From NCBI GenBank assembly GCA_949502235.1, contig CATBDC010000032.1:1-44498 (forward strand): DNA of 44,498 nt, written 5' to 3'. The position numbers and the translations under genes are program-made. Under the pieces are notes generated by a model. That model searched no databases. It saw nothing but the letters and a program-made list of their open reading frames with translations, and had not been told where the DNA came from. This DNA is from an uncultured Lachnospiraceae bacterium (GTDB lineage Bacteria; Bacillota; Clostridia; Lachnospirales; Lachnospiraceae). Each line of letters begins with the position of its first letter. The first letter of the stretch is position 1. Shown piece by piece: positions 1 to 9,197 of this stretch.

Positions 1-133
1 GACGGATAAATAAGTTCACTTTTCCTTTCATATCCAATAATTCTTTTATAAACAAGGATTTATCAACATAGTAATATCCGGATTGTATCATATCCTCAAA
101 ATTTTCAATCCCAACAGGTAACGCCTTCTTCAT
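1..133 (-). CDS. AAA-ATPase-like / PD-(D/E)XK family protein, N-terminal part (cut by window edge)
   Basis: Only the first 44 codons are inside the window. The product begins MKKALPVGIENFEDM and continues with YYYVDKSLFIKELLD and VNLFIR. It aligns residue for residue with the start of the full-length protein encoded at 1446-3173 ([15 protein letters not shown] ... [15 protein letters not shown] ... VNLFTR). A GAGGAGG ribosome site lies directly before the ATG at 133. It starts 11 bases after the stop of the DUF1186/SEC-C gene and is probably its operon partner. The rest of the gene, including P-loop and nuclease domain, lies outside the window. Confidence 0.8.
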   Translation of the reverse strand, partial: MKKALPVGIENFEDMIQSGYYYVDKSLFIKELLDMKGKVNLFIR

Positions 134-144
134 CACTGCCTCCT

Positions 145-1449
145 CTATCTGTCATTTTCAGAAATAAACCTGGCAACCTCCTCATATTTTTCGATATCCT
201 GATTCTCCTGCAAAAGCCTGCATAATTCATCCGTCCATGCCTTACAGTCGTAATGGATGCTGTATTTCTCATCATATTCGGCAAAACTCTTAATCTGTTC
301 CTTCTCCATTCTTGCCGCACATTTTTGATATGCAAGGTACAAATACTCTCTTATCCTCTTCTCTTCCGCCATTTTATCCCTTGTCCAGATAAGGCCCGAA
401 CGGCTCATCAAAGCGAGATATAGAATTTTGTCTATTTCTATGCTGTCCGTATCAAAATAATCCTCCATATATATTCTGCCCTCAACCCTTTCCTGTCCTG
501 TATACGGGTAGGATTTCAGCCATTTACTGCGTTCCCCCGGTGTTTCAATCAAATCCATTACATCTGCGGGCTTATTCAGGCAGCAGAATTTGTATTTCTT
601 GCCGCTTCCACAGGGGCATGGGTCGTTTCTGCCGATTTTTACCTTTTTGGCCGGCTTATTCCTTTCCCTTTCCATCTCGTGAAAGATTTGATCAAATTTC
701 TTTTCATACGACGCCTCATTTTCTGGTTTTTCTGTAAACATCGCCCAATTCCTCAGGGCACTAGCCGCATTAAAGGAAGGCTGGCAAATATTTCTCTCGT
801 CCTCCCGGTATTCAAACATCGCGTCCACATAGGAATCATAAAGCCCGCATGTCATTTCGTCTAAAAGATTATTTGCAAACATATATCTGATTTCCGAAAG
901 CATATCAAAAAAATGGCACTTACATATCATCTGTCCTGCTTCATCATAAAGATAATTATAAGCCCTTCCGGAATATACTATCTGTTTTAAAAACTCCTTC
1001 CACCCGCTTTCCTGCAGAACTCCATCCAGATACAGCTGTCCCATGACACGCAGCATAGCCGCTATGACATATTCATCCACATCTGCATTTTGGATTGTTT
1101 CTTTTACCAGTTCCATATTGCCGTTATAGGTACTGTAAAGTATATTATGCAGATCCGAAGTAATACAATCCCCAATCAGATAATCCACTTCATCTCCTGG
1201 CAGAGAGACAAGCTCCACGAGCTTCGGGAAGATCTCTTCGTCCCAAAATTCCCCCAACAGATAGATTGCATAGAAATGACACTGATAGTCTTCCTCCAGC
1301 TCTGTCCTCTTGCCAAGTGCATATTCCACAGCCTTCTGCAGATAAGGAACCGCCTCCTCTTTATTCTCTGTAATGACCCGGAACGCTTCCTCCGGAAAAA
1401 TATTGCTTAAATGTGTAATTTCCTCTATTGCCTTTTGTAATTGATTCAT
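145..1449 (-). CDS. DUF1186 domain protein with SEC-C zinc-binding motif
   Basis: This 434-residue protein has an all-helical N-terminal half (about residues 1-250). Phrases such as [22 protein letters not shown], followed by a DEVDYLIGD-type segment, are typical of the DUF1186 family. A SEC-C motif ([16 protein letters not shown], about residues 272-292) carries four cysteines (C278, C280, C289, C290) expected to bind zinc, as in the SecA C-terminus and many stand-alone proteins. The tail of about 140 residues is unassigned. The ATG overlaps the stop of the upstream AAA-ATPase-like gene (ATGA, 1446-1449), so translation is probably coupled. The biochemical role is unknown. Confidence 0.8.
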   Translation of the reverse strand: MNQLQKAIEEITHLSNIFPEEAFRVITENKEEAVPYLQKAVEYALGKRTELEEDYQCHFYAIYLLGEFWDEEIFPKLVELVSLPGDEVDYLIGDCITSDLHNILYSTYNGNMELVKETIQNADVDEYVIAAMLRVMGQLYLDGVLQESGWKEFLKQIVYSGRAYNYLYDEAGQMICKCHFFDMLSEIRYMFANNLLDEMTCGLYDSYVDAMFEYREDERNICQPSFNAASALRNWAMFTEKPENEASYEKKFDQIFHEMERERNKPAKKVKIGRNDPCPCGSGKKYKFCCLNKPADVMDLIETPGERSKWLKSYPYTGQERVEGRIYMEDYFDTDSIEIDKILYLALMSRSGLIWTRDKMAEEKRIREYLYLAYQKCAARMEKEQIKSFAEYDEKYSIHYDCKAWTDELCRLLQENQDIEKYEEVARFISENDR

Positions 1450-3173
1450 AGTTTTATCCTCTCCGTATTTAAGCTTTGTCCATTACCAAACCGGATCTCA
1501 CAGTCCTTCCGGAAAAATGATATCCCATAACAGTCAATCCTCTTATATCCTTCTGTACGCAGTTCTTCCATATATTTTTTATCATATATCTGCCTAAGAG
1601 CCTTTTCTGCATCATCTTCCAAAGCATCAATATTATCTGACACCTTGACTTCCAATATAAATGCTCTGCCCCGCAGGGACGGACTTCTCACCATAATATC
1701 AGAGCGTCCGTTCCCCGATTCACGGTTGGACTTCACAAGGTAATTCTCGCTCTGGCTTAATATCCCCGTCAGAAAACCATGATAGAAGTTTTCCGCACTG
1801 TCATAGAAGCTGATGGTACGGAAAAGCTGCCCGTTTAATATATCAGTCATCTTTTGGGCATTTCCATCTTCCATTGCAAGGTATAAATCATGGAAATCTT
1901 CTTTCTTTATAGCGGCTTTCAGCCAATTCATAATCGTATTCTGATAAATTGTTTTTACTTCTATATTAGGTATACGCACCCGCAAAAAGATAGAGGATTC
2001 CTGAAAATACTCGCTCTCTTTCGTCAAATACCCTGTAAAATAAAGGAAGTTCCACAAATTTTCCCCATCGCTATACATATCCCCGTAGGTAACCTCTTCG
2101 TGAACTTGAATGTCCAACGTTCCACCGCCCAAAAGCATTTCAATATGCCCTTTCGTTTCCCGATCAGCCCTGTTAATTAAGTCCTTAATAATGTCATTTG
2201 AACTGGTATTAATCCAGTAGGGATGCGGAAATGCATTCACATCTGAATATAAATCATATAAAAACTTAATCACACTCCAGGGATTGTAAACTTCCGTGTC
2301 CCCAAACAAGTATCCGTCATACCATTCTTTCATTGTCGGGAAACGTCTTTCCACTTCATAATAAGACATCATCTGGATCACTTCTTTTTCTGTAAAGCCA
2401 AAATGTTCGCTGTATTTCTTGTCAAGCACAGAAATAATATTTAAATGATTCAAACCGGTAAATATACTCTCCTTCGAAATCCTAAGACAACCGGTTATGA
2501 CAGCAAACTGCAGATAGTTATTCGTCTTCAGCGCGGACTCAAACAGCGAACGGATGAAATCCACCATTTCCTCATAAAACCCCCGGAAATAGGCAGTCTC
2601 AAGCGGCACATCATATTCGTCAATTAGAATGACGGTATTCCTGCCTGTGATTTTATACATACATCTGCTAAATAATTTTAATGAACCCCTGACCTGGTTT
2701 TCATCCGCTTCTTCATCTGCAATTCGCATATACTGTTCATATTCTTTTTGGGTAAGCTTGTCTTTTCCTGTTTCAATCATGCTTCTATGTCTATCAAATT
2801 CAGATGCTATTTCAACCTGCATTGTATAATAAGCATTTTCAAAATTTTCCTGTTTGGCTGATTTTAATGTCAGATTAATCACAGGGTATATTCCCATCTG
2901 TCCCGTATATTCTTCTCCTGCATCTGTAATCATCATTCCCCGGAAGAGCTCTTTATTCTGCTCATTTTTTACTTTATCTCCGGTATCCTCAAAAAAATAT
3001 CGGAGCATGCTTAAATTCAATGTTTTTCCAAAACGTCTGGGTCTGGTGAACAGATTCACCTCCCCCTTTAAATCCAATAGTTCCTTGATAAGCATAGTCT
3101 TATCGATATAGTGATAATGCTCTTTTACAATCTTCTCAAAGTTATCTACACCCACCGGCAATGGTTTCTTCAT
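1446..3173 (-). CDS. AAA-ATPase-like protein with C-terminal PD-(D/E)XK nuclease-like domain
   Basis: The 575-residue product belongs to the AAA-ATPase_like plus PD-(D/E)XK family that is expanded in gut Clostridia and Bacteroidetes. The N-terminus holds the family opening ([22 protein letters not shown]) and a P-loop variant RPRRFGKT near residue 45. A Walker-B-like [12 protein letters not shown] and the family motif [17 protein letters not shown] follow. The C-terminus has a nuclease-type core (RSDIMV then FILEVKV). The ATG at 3173 is chosen because GGAGG stands just upstream and it matches the paralogue at 1-133. The longer frame to 3239 has no such support. The cellular role of the family is not established; mobile-element or defence roles are only suspected. 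Confidence 0.8.
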   Translation of the reverse strand: MKKPLPVGVDNFEKIVKEHYHYIDKTMLIKELLDLKGEVNLFTRPRRFGKTLNLSMLRYFFEDTGDKVKNEQNKELFRGMMITDAGEEYTGQMGIYPVINLTLKSAKQENFENAYYTMQVEIASEFDRHRSMIETGKDKLTQKEYEQYMRIADEEADENQVRGSLKLFSRCMYKITGRNTVILIDEYDVPLETAYFRGFYEEMVDFIRSLFESALKTNNYLQFAVITGCLRISKESIFTGLNHLNIISVLDKKYSEHFGFTEKEVIQMMSYYEVERRFPTMKEWYDGYLFGDTEVYNPWSVIKFLYDLYSDVNAFPHPYWINTSSNDIIKDLINRADRETKGHIEMLLGGGTLDIQVHEEVTYGDMYSDGENLWNFLYFTGYLTKESEYFQESSIFLRVRIPNIEVKTIYQNTIMNWLKAAIKKEDFHDLYLAMEDGNAQKMTDILNGQLFRTISFYDSAENFYHGFLTGILSQSENYLVKSNRESGNGRSDIMVRSPSLRGRAFILEVKVSDNIDALEDDAEKALRQIYDKKYMEELRTEGYKRIDCYGISFFRKDCEIRFGNGQSLNTERIKL

Positions 3174-3331
3174 TGTCTTCCCTCCAACATAATAGAATTT
3201 AAAATTCTTTACTTCTGTCCTCCCAAAATCGAACCTCACAATCCTTCCGATCTGTTTCCCATATTATACCCTATCTCCCTCTGTTTCACAATTAGTTTCC
3301 ATTGAACATAAACAAAGCCACCTCTAAGAAT

Positions 3332-3358
3332 GTTACTGTTCACTCCGTTCACAGTAAC
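3332..3358. repeat. GTTACTGT...ACAGTAAC hairpin repeat, copy 1
   Basis: Perfect 8-base arms (3332-3339 and 3351-3358) enclose an 11-base loop. Across the loop there is also a direct repeat, GTTCAC-TCC-GTTCAC. Twenty-two bases of this element recur exactly at 27580-27601, and related hairpins with GTTACT arms occur at 7182-7219 and 16626-16660. Confidence 0.7.
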
Positions 3359-3432
3359 CCAGAAACACCTCCCATATTCCAATAAACTGACTGACATTTT
3401 ACAGGATATTCCCGGCTTTTTCACTAACAAAC

Positions 3433-3478
3433 AGAGGATTATCCACACTGCCTATACGGCTTCTGCAGATAATCCTCT
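3433..3478 (-). terminator. probable terminator-like hairpin after the symporter gene
   Basis: A perfect 11-base inverted repeat (AGAGGATTATC at 3433-3443, GATAATCCTCT at 3468-3478) has an inner GCC/GGC stem in the loop. It lies 55 bases past the symporter stop on the minus strand. The following minus-strand bases (GTTTGTTAG) are only moderately T-rich, so it may be a weak terminator or an mRNA-end stabiliser. Confidence 0.5.
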
Positions 3479-3532
3479 AAAAACATTCCCCTGCTTGTAA
3501 CAGATTATTTTTATTATTTATGACTTTACTTT

Positions 3533-4948
3533 TTACTCTTTTTCATCGCTGTGTGCGTAAACTGCCTCAACCGGAACCTTAGCTCCGTTCTGTGTCAGCG
3601 CACTTACAACAAAGATTGCAATGAAAGCCAATGGTACGGATACGATTGCACTCTTAACTCCGCCAGGGGATTTCAGGATAACGTCCCACAGGATTGTCAT
3701 AACTGCACCTGTAACGATACCTGCAATTCCGCCCGCCTTTGTAGCCTTCTTATAGAACAGGGCACAAATCAAAGCCGGAGTAATGGTCGCGCCATACATG
3801 GTGTATGCATACATCTGTACAGACAGAATATCCGGGAAGTAGAAGCCCAGCACGAATGCAAGAACCGCTATAATTACGATGGAAATACGAAGTACATTTA
3901 ACTTCTGCTTATCATCCGCATCCTTCTTAATATATAAGCCCCAGATGTCGTAGGTTAAGTTAGAGGCTGTAGAAAGCAGATAGGAGTCTCCCGTTGTAAC
4001 AACAAAGCTCATACATGCCGCCATTACAATTCCTCCGATAACCGGCGGCAGGAACTGTACGGATAACTGGAACAGTATAGTATCAGGCGCATCATTTGTC
4101 GGGAAAGCAAAAATTGCACATGTAACAAGACCGATAATCAACGCACATACAACAACCTCCGCCGCTACGAGACCAACATTGGATTTCCGTGCAGTCTTAC
4201 TGTCCTTTGCGGAGCTGAATCTCTGAATCATATTCTGGTCTCCAAGAACCAGAAACAATGTCGGAAGAACATATCCTGCCGCCTGTGTAAGAGTTAGTGT
4301 ACCAAGCAGGGAATTCTTTCCTTCCGGCAGATTAGACAAAAGGCTTCCAAATCCGCCGAATTCTCCGCTGACACAGATAATACCGGCCAGAAAGCCTCCT
4401 ACTATCAAGAATGCAGAAAGTGCATCTGTGTAAGCAACACTGACCATTCCTCCGATAAGAGCAAGCAGCACCATGAAAATCGCACACAAAATTGTCGCTA
4501 TCTCAAAGGACATACCAGTTGTAATGGAAACAATATTTCCGGCAGCCTTGAACTGGGAAGCTGTTGTCCCGATAAATGCAAGGACGATACAGATTGTTGC
4601 AAGCGCACGTGCCGCAGAGCCGTAACGCAGCTCAAAAAGCTCCGGAATCGTATAGGTTGTGCTCTTTCTTACCGCACCTGCTATAAAATACAGAAGAATC
4701 ATACCAAGCGGAGCGCCTGAAAATGCCAGTATACCAAAAATAGGTCCATTGCTATAAATTAAGCCTGCGGTTCCCGTAACACCACCGCCGCCGCACCAGG
4801 TAGCAAGAAGCGTACCAATTAAGACTATCATCGGAAGGCTTCTGCCTGCAACTGCAAAATCATCTGAGCTTTTTACTTTCTTCCTGCTCAAATACAGACT
4901 AATGCCTACCATAAAAATAAGATAAACTAAAACAAAACCAAATATCAT
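3533..4948 (-). CDS. sodium:solute symporter family transporter
   Basis: This is a 471-residue polytopic membrane protein of the SSS family, with about 13 hydrophobic segments. It opens with GFVLVYLIFMVGISLYLSR followed by the family signature DDFAVAGRSLP. Glycine-rich TM2 (TLLATWCGGGGVTGTAGLIY) and the central VLGDQNMIQRFSSAKDSKTAR are also SSS hallmarks. The start at 4948 is preferred because AGGAGG precedes it at the right distance; the upstream in-frame ATG lies in the pepT end. It follows pepT by 13 bases and is probably co-transcribed. The substrate cannot be read from sequence; a peptide product or amino acid is a guess from context. Confidence 0.85.
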   Translation of the reverse strand: MIFGFVLVYLIFMVGISLYLSRKKVKSSDDFAVAGRSLPMIVLIGTLLATWCGGGGVTGTAGLIYSNGPIFGILAFSGAPLGMILLYFIAGAVRKSTTYTIPELFELRYGSAARALATICIVLAFIGTTASQFKAAGNIVSITTGMSFEIATILCAIFMVLLALIGGMVSVAYTDALSAFLIVGGFLAGIICVSGEFGGFGSLLSNLPEGKNSLLGTLTLTQAAGYVLPTLFLVLGDQNMIQRFSSAKDSKTARKSNVGLVAAEVVVCALIIGLVTCAIFAFPTNDAPDTILFQLSVQFLPPVIGGIVMAACMSFVVTTGDSYLLSTASNLTYDIWGLYIKKDADDKQKLNVLRISIVIIAVLAFVLGFYFPDILSVQMYAYTMYGATITPALICALFYKKATKAGGIAGIVTGAVMTILWDVILKSPGGVKSAIVSVPLAFIAIFVVSALTQNGAKVPVEAVYAHSDEKE

Positions 4949-4961
4949 ATTCTCATTCCTC

Positions 4962-6206
4962 CTATGCATTCTCTGCAAATATCTTCAGCAGCCTGATAAG
5001 AATCTCTACATTCTTCTCCATAGCCTGGATAGATGCATACTCAAAACGTCCATGGGCATTCTCGTATCCCGCCGTAATATTCGGGCATGGAAGCCCTTTT
5101 TGTGAAAGCCATGAGCCGTCTGTTCCGCCTCTCATTGCGATTTCAAAAGGCTCTACACCGCAGTCCCTCATCGCCTGCCGTGCGTAATCTATCATGTAAG
5201 GTACTTTCTTTACGGCCTCTCTCATGCTGAAATACTGATTTACCCATGTAAGCGTTACTGTTCCTTCTCCGTATGTTTCATTCAACTGATCCACACATTT
5301 TTCTATATATGTTTTTCTGTTCTCGAAAAGGTCTCTCTCATGGTCCCTTACAAGACAGCGGACAAAAGTTTTTTCCACGGTTCCTTCAAAAACAAACGGA
5401 TGATAATATCCTTCCCGTCCGCGGGTATTCTGCGGCCTTTCAAATGCGGGAAGCATAGACATGAATTCTCCTCCGATTTCCACAGCATTTTTCATGATTT
5501 TATAAGCCGTGCCCGGATGCACACTCAGCCCCTTTATAACAAGCTGCGCTTCTTCTCCGTTAAATGTCTCATAGCACATGCCGCCCAGAGCATCTCCATC
5601 TAAGGTATAAGCAATATCTGCTCCAAAACGCTCGATATCAAAGTTCTCTGTACCACGGCCAACCTCTTCATCCGGAGTGAAACCAACCTGAATCGGTCCA
5701 TGCGGCACTTCCGGATGCTTACAGAAATATTCAGCCATTGTCATGATGGCGGCAACTGCAGCTTTGTCATCACCTCCAAGCAATGTAGTTCCGTCTGTAA
5801 ACACCAAATCCTGTCCTATGTACTTATTGAGATTCGGATATTCTTCATTTTTCATAATGATATCCTTTTCTGCGTTAAGCAGAATATCTCCGCCCTGGTA
5901 GTTTTTCAGTATCCACGGCTTTACATCTGTGCCGCTTGCGTCCGGCGTAGTATCCATGTGCGCAATAAATCCGACTGACTTACCGGCATTCTCCGGAAGA
6001 TTGGACGGAATTGTACCGTAAACACAACATTCGTCACTCATGGTCACATTCTGAACGCCCAGGGAAATGAGCTCGTCCCGCAGTATTACGCCCAAATCCT
6101 TCTGCTTCATTGTACTCGGCGCTGTATCCGAGCCGGCCTGAGACTGGGTATCCACGCGCACATAACGCAAGAAACGGTCCCGGACCTGTTCATAAAATTC
6201 TGTCAT
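4962..6206 (-). CDS. pepT: peptidase T (tripeptide aminopeptidase, M20B)
   Basis: The 414-residue product is a cytosolic zinc aminopeptidase that removes N-terminal residues from tripeptides. Metal and catalytic motifs are all present: AHMDTTPDASG (H83, D85), LLGGDDKAAVAAIM, FTPDEEVGRGTENFD with the EE pair, YTLDGDALGG, and NAHGRFEY near the C-terminus. The length matches the family. The start at 6206 is set by AAGGAGG just upstream; the longer frame to 6278 would run through the promoter region. It heads a two-gene unit with the symporter, downstream of two palindromic operator copies and a TetR gene. Confidence 0.93.
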   Translation of the reverse strand: MTEFYEQVRDRFLRYVRVDTQSQAGSDTAPSTMKQKDLGVILRDELISLGVQNVTMSDECCVYGTIPSNLPENAGKSVGFIAHMDTTPDASGTDVKPWILKNYQGGDILLNAEKDIIMKNEEYPNLNKYIGQDLVFTDGTTLLGGDDKAAVAAIMTMAEYFCKHPEVPHGPIQVGFTPDEEVGRGTENFDIERFGADIAYTLDGDALGGMCYETFNGEEAQLVIKGLSVHPGTAYKIMKNAVEIGGEFMSMLPAFERPQNTRGREGYYHPFVFEGTVEKTFVRCLVRDHERDLFENRKTYIEKCVDQLNETYGEGTVTLTWVNQYFSMREAVKKVPYMIDYARQAMRDCGVEPFEIAMRGGTDGSWLSQKGLPCPNITAGYENAHGRFEYASIQAMEKNVEILIRLLKIFAENA

Positions 6207-6314
6207 ATTTTTCCTCCTTTTACTCCACATTTCTTTTGTGCAGTATAAAATATATTTGAAAAACCAATGGTTTTCCATTCACTTTTACGAATTAATCATT
6301 ACAAATTACTAGTC

Positions 6315-6390
6315 TGTCAAAAAGTAACGATAATTTAATCGCGATTAATTTTGTCCAAAAAATAATGATAATTTAATCGCGATTAATTTT
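6315..6390 (-). promoter_or_regulatory. pepT promoter region with two direct copies of palindromic operator TTAATCGCGATTAA
   Basis: Two perfect 14-base palindromes (6335-6348 and 6373-6386) sit in 24-base identical repeats (6329-6352, 6367-6390), 38 bases centre to centre. On the minus strand they are followed by TTGACA (6315-6320), then an ATTAAT hexamer 18 bases on, a possible sigma-A promoter for pepT. The neighbouring TetR protein is the obvious candidate to bind. Whether the sites repress or activate is not visible, because both lie upstream of this promoter. Confidence 0.6.
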
Positions 6391-6424
6391 AGCCAAAAAA
6401 ATAATGGAAATACTATTCTCCGCA

Positions 6425-7072
6425 TTATTTTATACGATATACCTCCAATGTCCGATCCAAACATTGAAAAAATTCCTTTTTTAGCTGAATTATCTTATCA
6501 TTGTCTTCACCGACTCTTATCCTGTCTCTTAAAAAACTGGCATATAGGCTGTTCAGCGTACGCCCAATAACCTTACTGTCTTCTTTTGCAAAACAGCCCG
6601 CCTCAATACAACGGCTTAGTATCAAATTGTCATGATAGCTGCTGAAGCCGGGAGACGTAATCGTTTCCATAATATCCGGATCCAGATTCTCAGCCTTTTC
6701 CGGGAACAGCCTGTAATAGCCTCTTGCTATATCTCCAAGCCTGTCCCTGTATTTTCCATACAACAATTTCTCATAAATCAGCGGTGTCTCAAAGGATAGC
6801 TCTACCATACGATCCCACGCCTGCCTATAGCCTGTTATGGCATCAGGTGCCGACTCACAGCATCTGGAAACCTCTGCAACATACTGACTGCAATACTCCA
6901 TCGAAGCATAAGCAATCAGTTCCTCCAAATCGTTGAAATAATAATAAATATTGGCGCTGTTGCAATGCATATCCCTTCCCAGTCTGCGGATAGTTAATGC
7001 CAAAAGACCTTCCTCTGAAATAATTCGTATTGCTTCTTTCACAAAATTTGCCGGCGATATATCTTCCCGCAT
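6425..7072 (-). CDS. TetR/AcrR family transcriptional regulator
   Basis: This 215-residue DNA-binding regulator has an N-terminal TetR helix-turn-helix (AIRIISEEGLLALTIRRLG, then CNSANIYYYFNDLEELIAYA). The remaining ~150 residues form the helical ligand/dimer domain. The ATG at 7072 is chosen because AAAGGA precedes it; an in-frame TTG at 7087 is the alternative. It lies directly upstream of pepT in the same direction, with two copies of a palindromic operator in between, so control of pepT and the symporter is likely. The ligand is unknown. Confidence 0.88.
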   Translation of the reverse strand: MREDISPANFVKEAIRIISEEGLLALTIRRLGRDMHCNSANIYYYFNDLEELIAYASMEYCSQYVAEVSRCCESAPDAITGYRQAWDRMVELSFETPLIYEKLLYGKYRDRLGDIARGYYRLFPEKAENLDPDIMETITSPGFSSYHDNLILSRCIEAGCFAKEDSKVIGRTLNSLYASFLRDRIRVGEDNDKIIQLKKEFFQCLDRTLEVYRIK

Positions 7073-7181
7073 GGTGATTCCTTTCAACTATATTATATTT
7101 TTCAACATTTGTGTTAATTATAATAGCAATTGACTGAAAAGTCAAGTTTTTGGTAAAAATCTAAAAAATCTGGCAGATCCT

Positions 7182-7219
7182 GGGTTACTGTTCCCACCCT
7201 ACGGGTGCTCCAGTAACCC
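7182..7219. repeat. GTTACTG hairpin repeat, copy 2 (two nested stems)
   Basis: Outer arms GGGTTACTG (7182-7190) and CAGTAACCC (7211-7219) are perfect. An inner stem CACCC-TAC-GGGTG (7195-7207) lies inside. It stands 14 bases past the stop of the P-loop kinase gene and belongs by its arms to the same hairpin class as 3332-3358. A T-run follows on the minus strand only after ~14 bases, so a terminator role is uncertain. Confidence 0.6.
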
Positions 7220-7232
7220 TGTCGGCAATGGT

Positions 7233-7790
7233 TTATTCATCATTACTCTCTATTTTATCAGAAATTATCATCATCAGCTCTTCTGACACTTGTTCTATTG
7301 ATTTGTTATCTATAAAGTATTTCCACTGAATTTTCTTAAATGCCCTTTTCATGCACATAATATCTTCATGTATCTCTTTCATATAATAATCTTTATGTTC
7401 TTCTTTATATTCATCATCCCTATATATGTTATCATTTTCGTCTGAAAAAACCAGCCTTTCAAAGATATGCTCTTCCGTATCCTGTAATTCCACTGCAATT
7501 ACCCCTTCCTGTTGTAGAAGATAATTAAAATTTCTTGCGTAATAAATGGGACTCACTGCTATTACCATATCGTCCCCGTTATCATTAACTATCTTTTTTA
7601 AAATTTTACCCTTTATGACACATCGTTCATAAAGCCATGGATTCTCATTCATAAATTGTTCTAATGTAATATGAAAATGCTTCTTTATCTGGTCATCCAA
7701 ATCAAAAAAAGAATAACCCAGCTTCTCTGCCAGTTTTTTACCAGTCTCCGTCTTCCCTACATTCGATATTCCAAAAATTAAAATAATCAT
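7233..7790 (-). CDS. shikimate-kinase-like P-loop kinase
   Basis: The 185-residue protein starts at once with a P-loop, MIILIFGISNVGKTETG, followed by KLAEKLGYSFFDLDDQI. That layout matches shikimate/gluconate-kinase-type small-molecule kinases. The rest is rich in charged residues and lacks the usual shikimate-binding arginine motifs I would look for, so the substrate is unknown. It overlaps the small upstream gene by ATGA (7787-7790), indicating coupling. Housekeeping AroK is unlikely. Confidence 0.65.
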   Translation of the reverse strand: MIILIFGISNVGKTETGKKLAEKLGYSFFDLDDQIKKHFHITLEQFMNENPWLYERCVIKGKILKKIVNDNGDDMVIAVSPIYYARNFNYLLQQEGVIAVELQDTEEHIFERLVFSDENDNIYRDDEYKEEHKDYYMKEIHEDIMCMKRAFKKIQWKYFIDNKSIEQVSEELMMIISDKIESNDE

Positions 7791-7981
7791 TCTACTTCCT
7801 TTCCGGCAATTACCGAGTACTGTAGAAATTCGTACAAAAGCATGGTTCCTTCCATAATCTCCTCCGGTAGGAGCGCTCGGGCCACCTGCTTTAATTCACT
7901 GTCCGGATTCTCAAGCCTCCGCAGCATGGCGTAATCCCCATTTATCTGCTCGACCACATATTTACACGATACAAGTTCCAT
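7787..7981 (-). CDS. small conserved-looking protein (DUF3006-like?)
   Basis: The product has 64 residues and no signal or membrane segment. The pattern VVEQINGDYAMLRRL ... ARALLPEEIMEGTMLLYEF recalls small beta-rich DUF3006-type proteins, which carry a similar LPEEI-x-EG phrase, but I do not recognise it firmly. Its stop overlaps the start of the P-loop kinase (ATGA), which supports real translation. A GGGG stretch upstream of the ATG could serve as ribosome site. Confidence 0.55.
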   Translation of the reverse strand: MELVSCKYVVEQINGDYAMLRRLENPDSELKQVARALLPEEIMEGTMLLYEFLQYSVIAGKEVE

Positions 7982-8094
7982 TTTTACATCCCCGTCCTTC
8001 TATATCCCGCTATTTATATGTTTCAAGTATATCTGTCTACACATATAAAAGCAAGCGTTATTGTTCACGGGACAGGAATGTAAAAATTTCACTA

Positions 8095-8124
8095 TTGATT
8101 TCATCCTTTTTATTCTGTTACAAT
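8095..8124 (+). promoter_or_regulatory. putative sigma-A promoter for the LysR gene
   Basis: TTGATT (8095-8100) and TACAAT (8119-8124) are 18 bases apart. They lie about 100 bases upstream of the LysR start, leaving a long AT-rich leader. Confidence 0.45.
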
Positions 8125-8163
8125 GTTTTAGTATAAATTTAAATTTGAAAAGTATTTATATTT

Positions 8164-8218
8164 AGGAGGAACTAGTAATTACATAATACAAGGATTTTAC
8201 TCCTGCACCGTGTAATTA
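8164..8218 (+). other. structured 5' leader of the LysR gene
   Basis: The leader contains an AGGAGGA (8164-8170) that is not followed by any start codon, and a matching ACTCCT (8199-8204). An 8-base inverted repeat, TAATTACA (8176-8183) and TGTAATTA (8211-8218), overlaps this pairing, so the two pairings cannot both form as simple nested stems. No small open frame follows the AGGAGG. It may be an RNA switch or chance. Confidence 0.35.
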
Positions 8219-8232
8219 TTTACTTGAAAAAA

Positions 8233-9141
8233 ATGAATTTTTCACAATTACAATCATTTATTACCGTTGTACAACTTCACAGCTTCTCGAAAGCAGCAGA
8301 GCGGCTTCATTTTTCACAGTCGACTATCACTTCACACATTAATGAATTAGAAAAAGAATTAGGCCAGCAGCTACTGGTCAGAAGTACCCGAAATTTTCAG
8401 CTTACAAAGGCTGGAATTCGCTGTTACAGCTTTGCCGTTGCGGTTGTATCCCGCAAAAATGCTTTGCTTTGTGAGTTTAATAAAAATTCTCAAATACCTA
8501 AAATTCTGCGCATTGTAGCATCATCACTGCCTTTACATTCATACCTGCCAAAAGTATTAACAGAATATAACTCCATTCATCCTAACATATTTTTAAAAAT
8601 CGTCCCCAGCGACAGCTATACGATTGCAGAGAGTATGAAAGAACACCAGGTTCACATTGCATTTTGCGGATACGAAACAAAAAACAAAAATTATATCTAT
8701 TCTCCTATTGCAAAAGATCAGTTGGTTGTTATAACTCCTGACAATGCACAATATCAAACTCTGGAGCAAAAAAACCCATTTCCGGAAGAACTTCTCCTTT
8801 CACAGCCAATGATATGCCGTGCACCAATATCTGGGACACGCCTTGAATTCGAAAAATATTTAACTGACCGGGGAATCTATACGAAGCCAAATGTTATTTG
8901 CGAAATGCCTGATGCATTTTCCATTATTAATTCTGTAAGTGAAGGACTTGGAATAGCAGTGTTATCATCCTTTGAAGTCCGGCAGATTACTGAAAAAAAG
9001 AAATTGCTCTGCTTTTCACTGGAAAATTTACCTTGTCGTTCCTTATATATTGTCAAACAAAAACATGACAAGCTTTTATCTTATGAACGGGAATTTTACG
9101 ATTATGTTTTAGAACAGGCAAAATATCCTGATAAAAAATAG
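8233..9141 (+). CDS. LysR family transcriptional regulator
   Basis: The product is 302 residues from the ATG. The winged HTH is clear (MNFSQLQSFITVVQ, SFSKAAERLHFSQSTITSHI, LEKELGQQLLVRS), followed by a periplasmic-binding-like effector domain. A TTG three codons earlier (8224) is the alternative start; neither has a good ribosome site. It lies 127 bases upstream of, and in the same direction as, the ABC importer and nitrogenase-like genes, which it probably controls. The effector could be the imported compound. Overall style recalls CysL-like regulators, but no specific ortholog is claimed. Confidence 0.88.
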   Translation: MNFSQLQSFITVVQLHSFSKAAERLHFSQSTITSHINELEKELGQQLLVRSTRNFQLTKAGIRCYSFAVAVVSRKNALLCEFNKNSQIPKILRIVASSLPLHSYLPKVLTEYNSIHPNIFLKIVPSDSYTIAESMKEHQVHIAFCGYETKNKNYIYSPIAKDQLVVITPDNAQYQTLEQKNPFPEELLLSQPMICRAPISGTRLEFEKYLTDRGIYTKPNVICEMPDAFSIINSVSEGLGIAVLSSFEVRQITEKKKLLCFSLENLPCRSLYIVKQKHDKLLSYEREFYDYVLEQAKYPDKK

Positions 9142-9197
9142 GATTTTTCCATTAATCCGTCCATTTATCGAAAAAGAAATGATATCCTCCTGTTTCG

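Larger units (their letters stand above)
3174..3532. other. intergenic region, no credible gene
   Basis: This 359-base stretch between the AAA-ATPase-like gene and the symporter gene carries no convincing coding sequence. The minus frame 3236-3448 has no ribosome site or recognisable domain. The region contains a GTTACTGT/ACAGTAAC hairpin (3332-3358) and an 11-base inverted repeat (3433-3478) close to the symporter stop. Confidence 0.6.

Noticed and set aside
3236-3448. 70-codon minus-strand frame as a gene
   Set aside because: It crosses a hairpin repeat, has no ribosome site and no recognisable domain.
7161-7178. Terminator ATCTGGCAGAT with A/T run after the P-loop kinase gene
   Set aside because: The stem is only four base pairs; listed only as a weak possibility.
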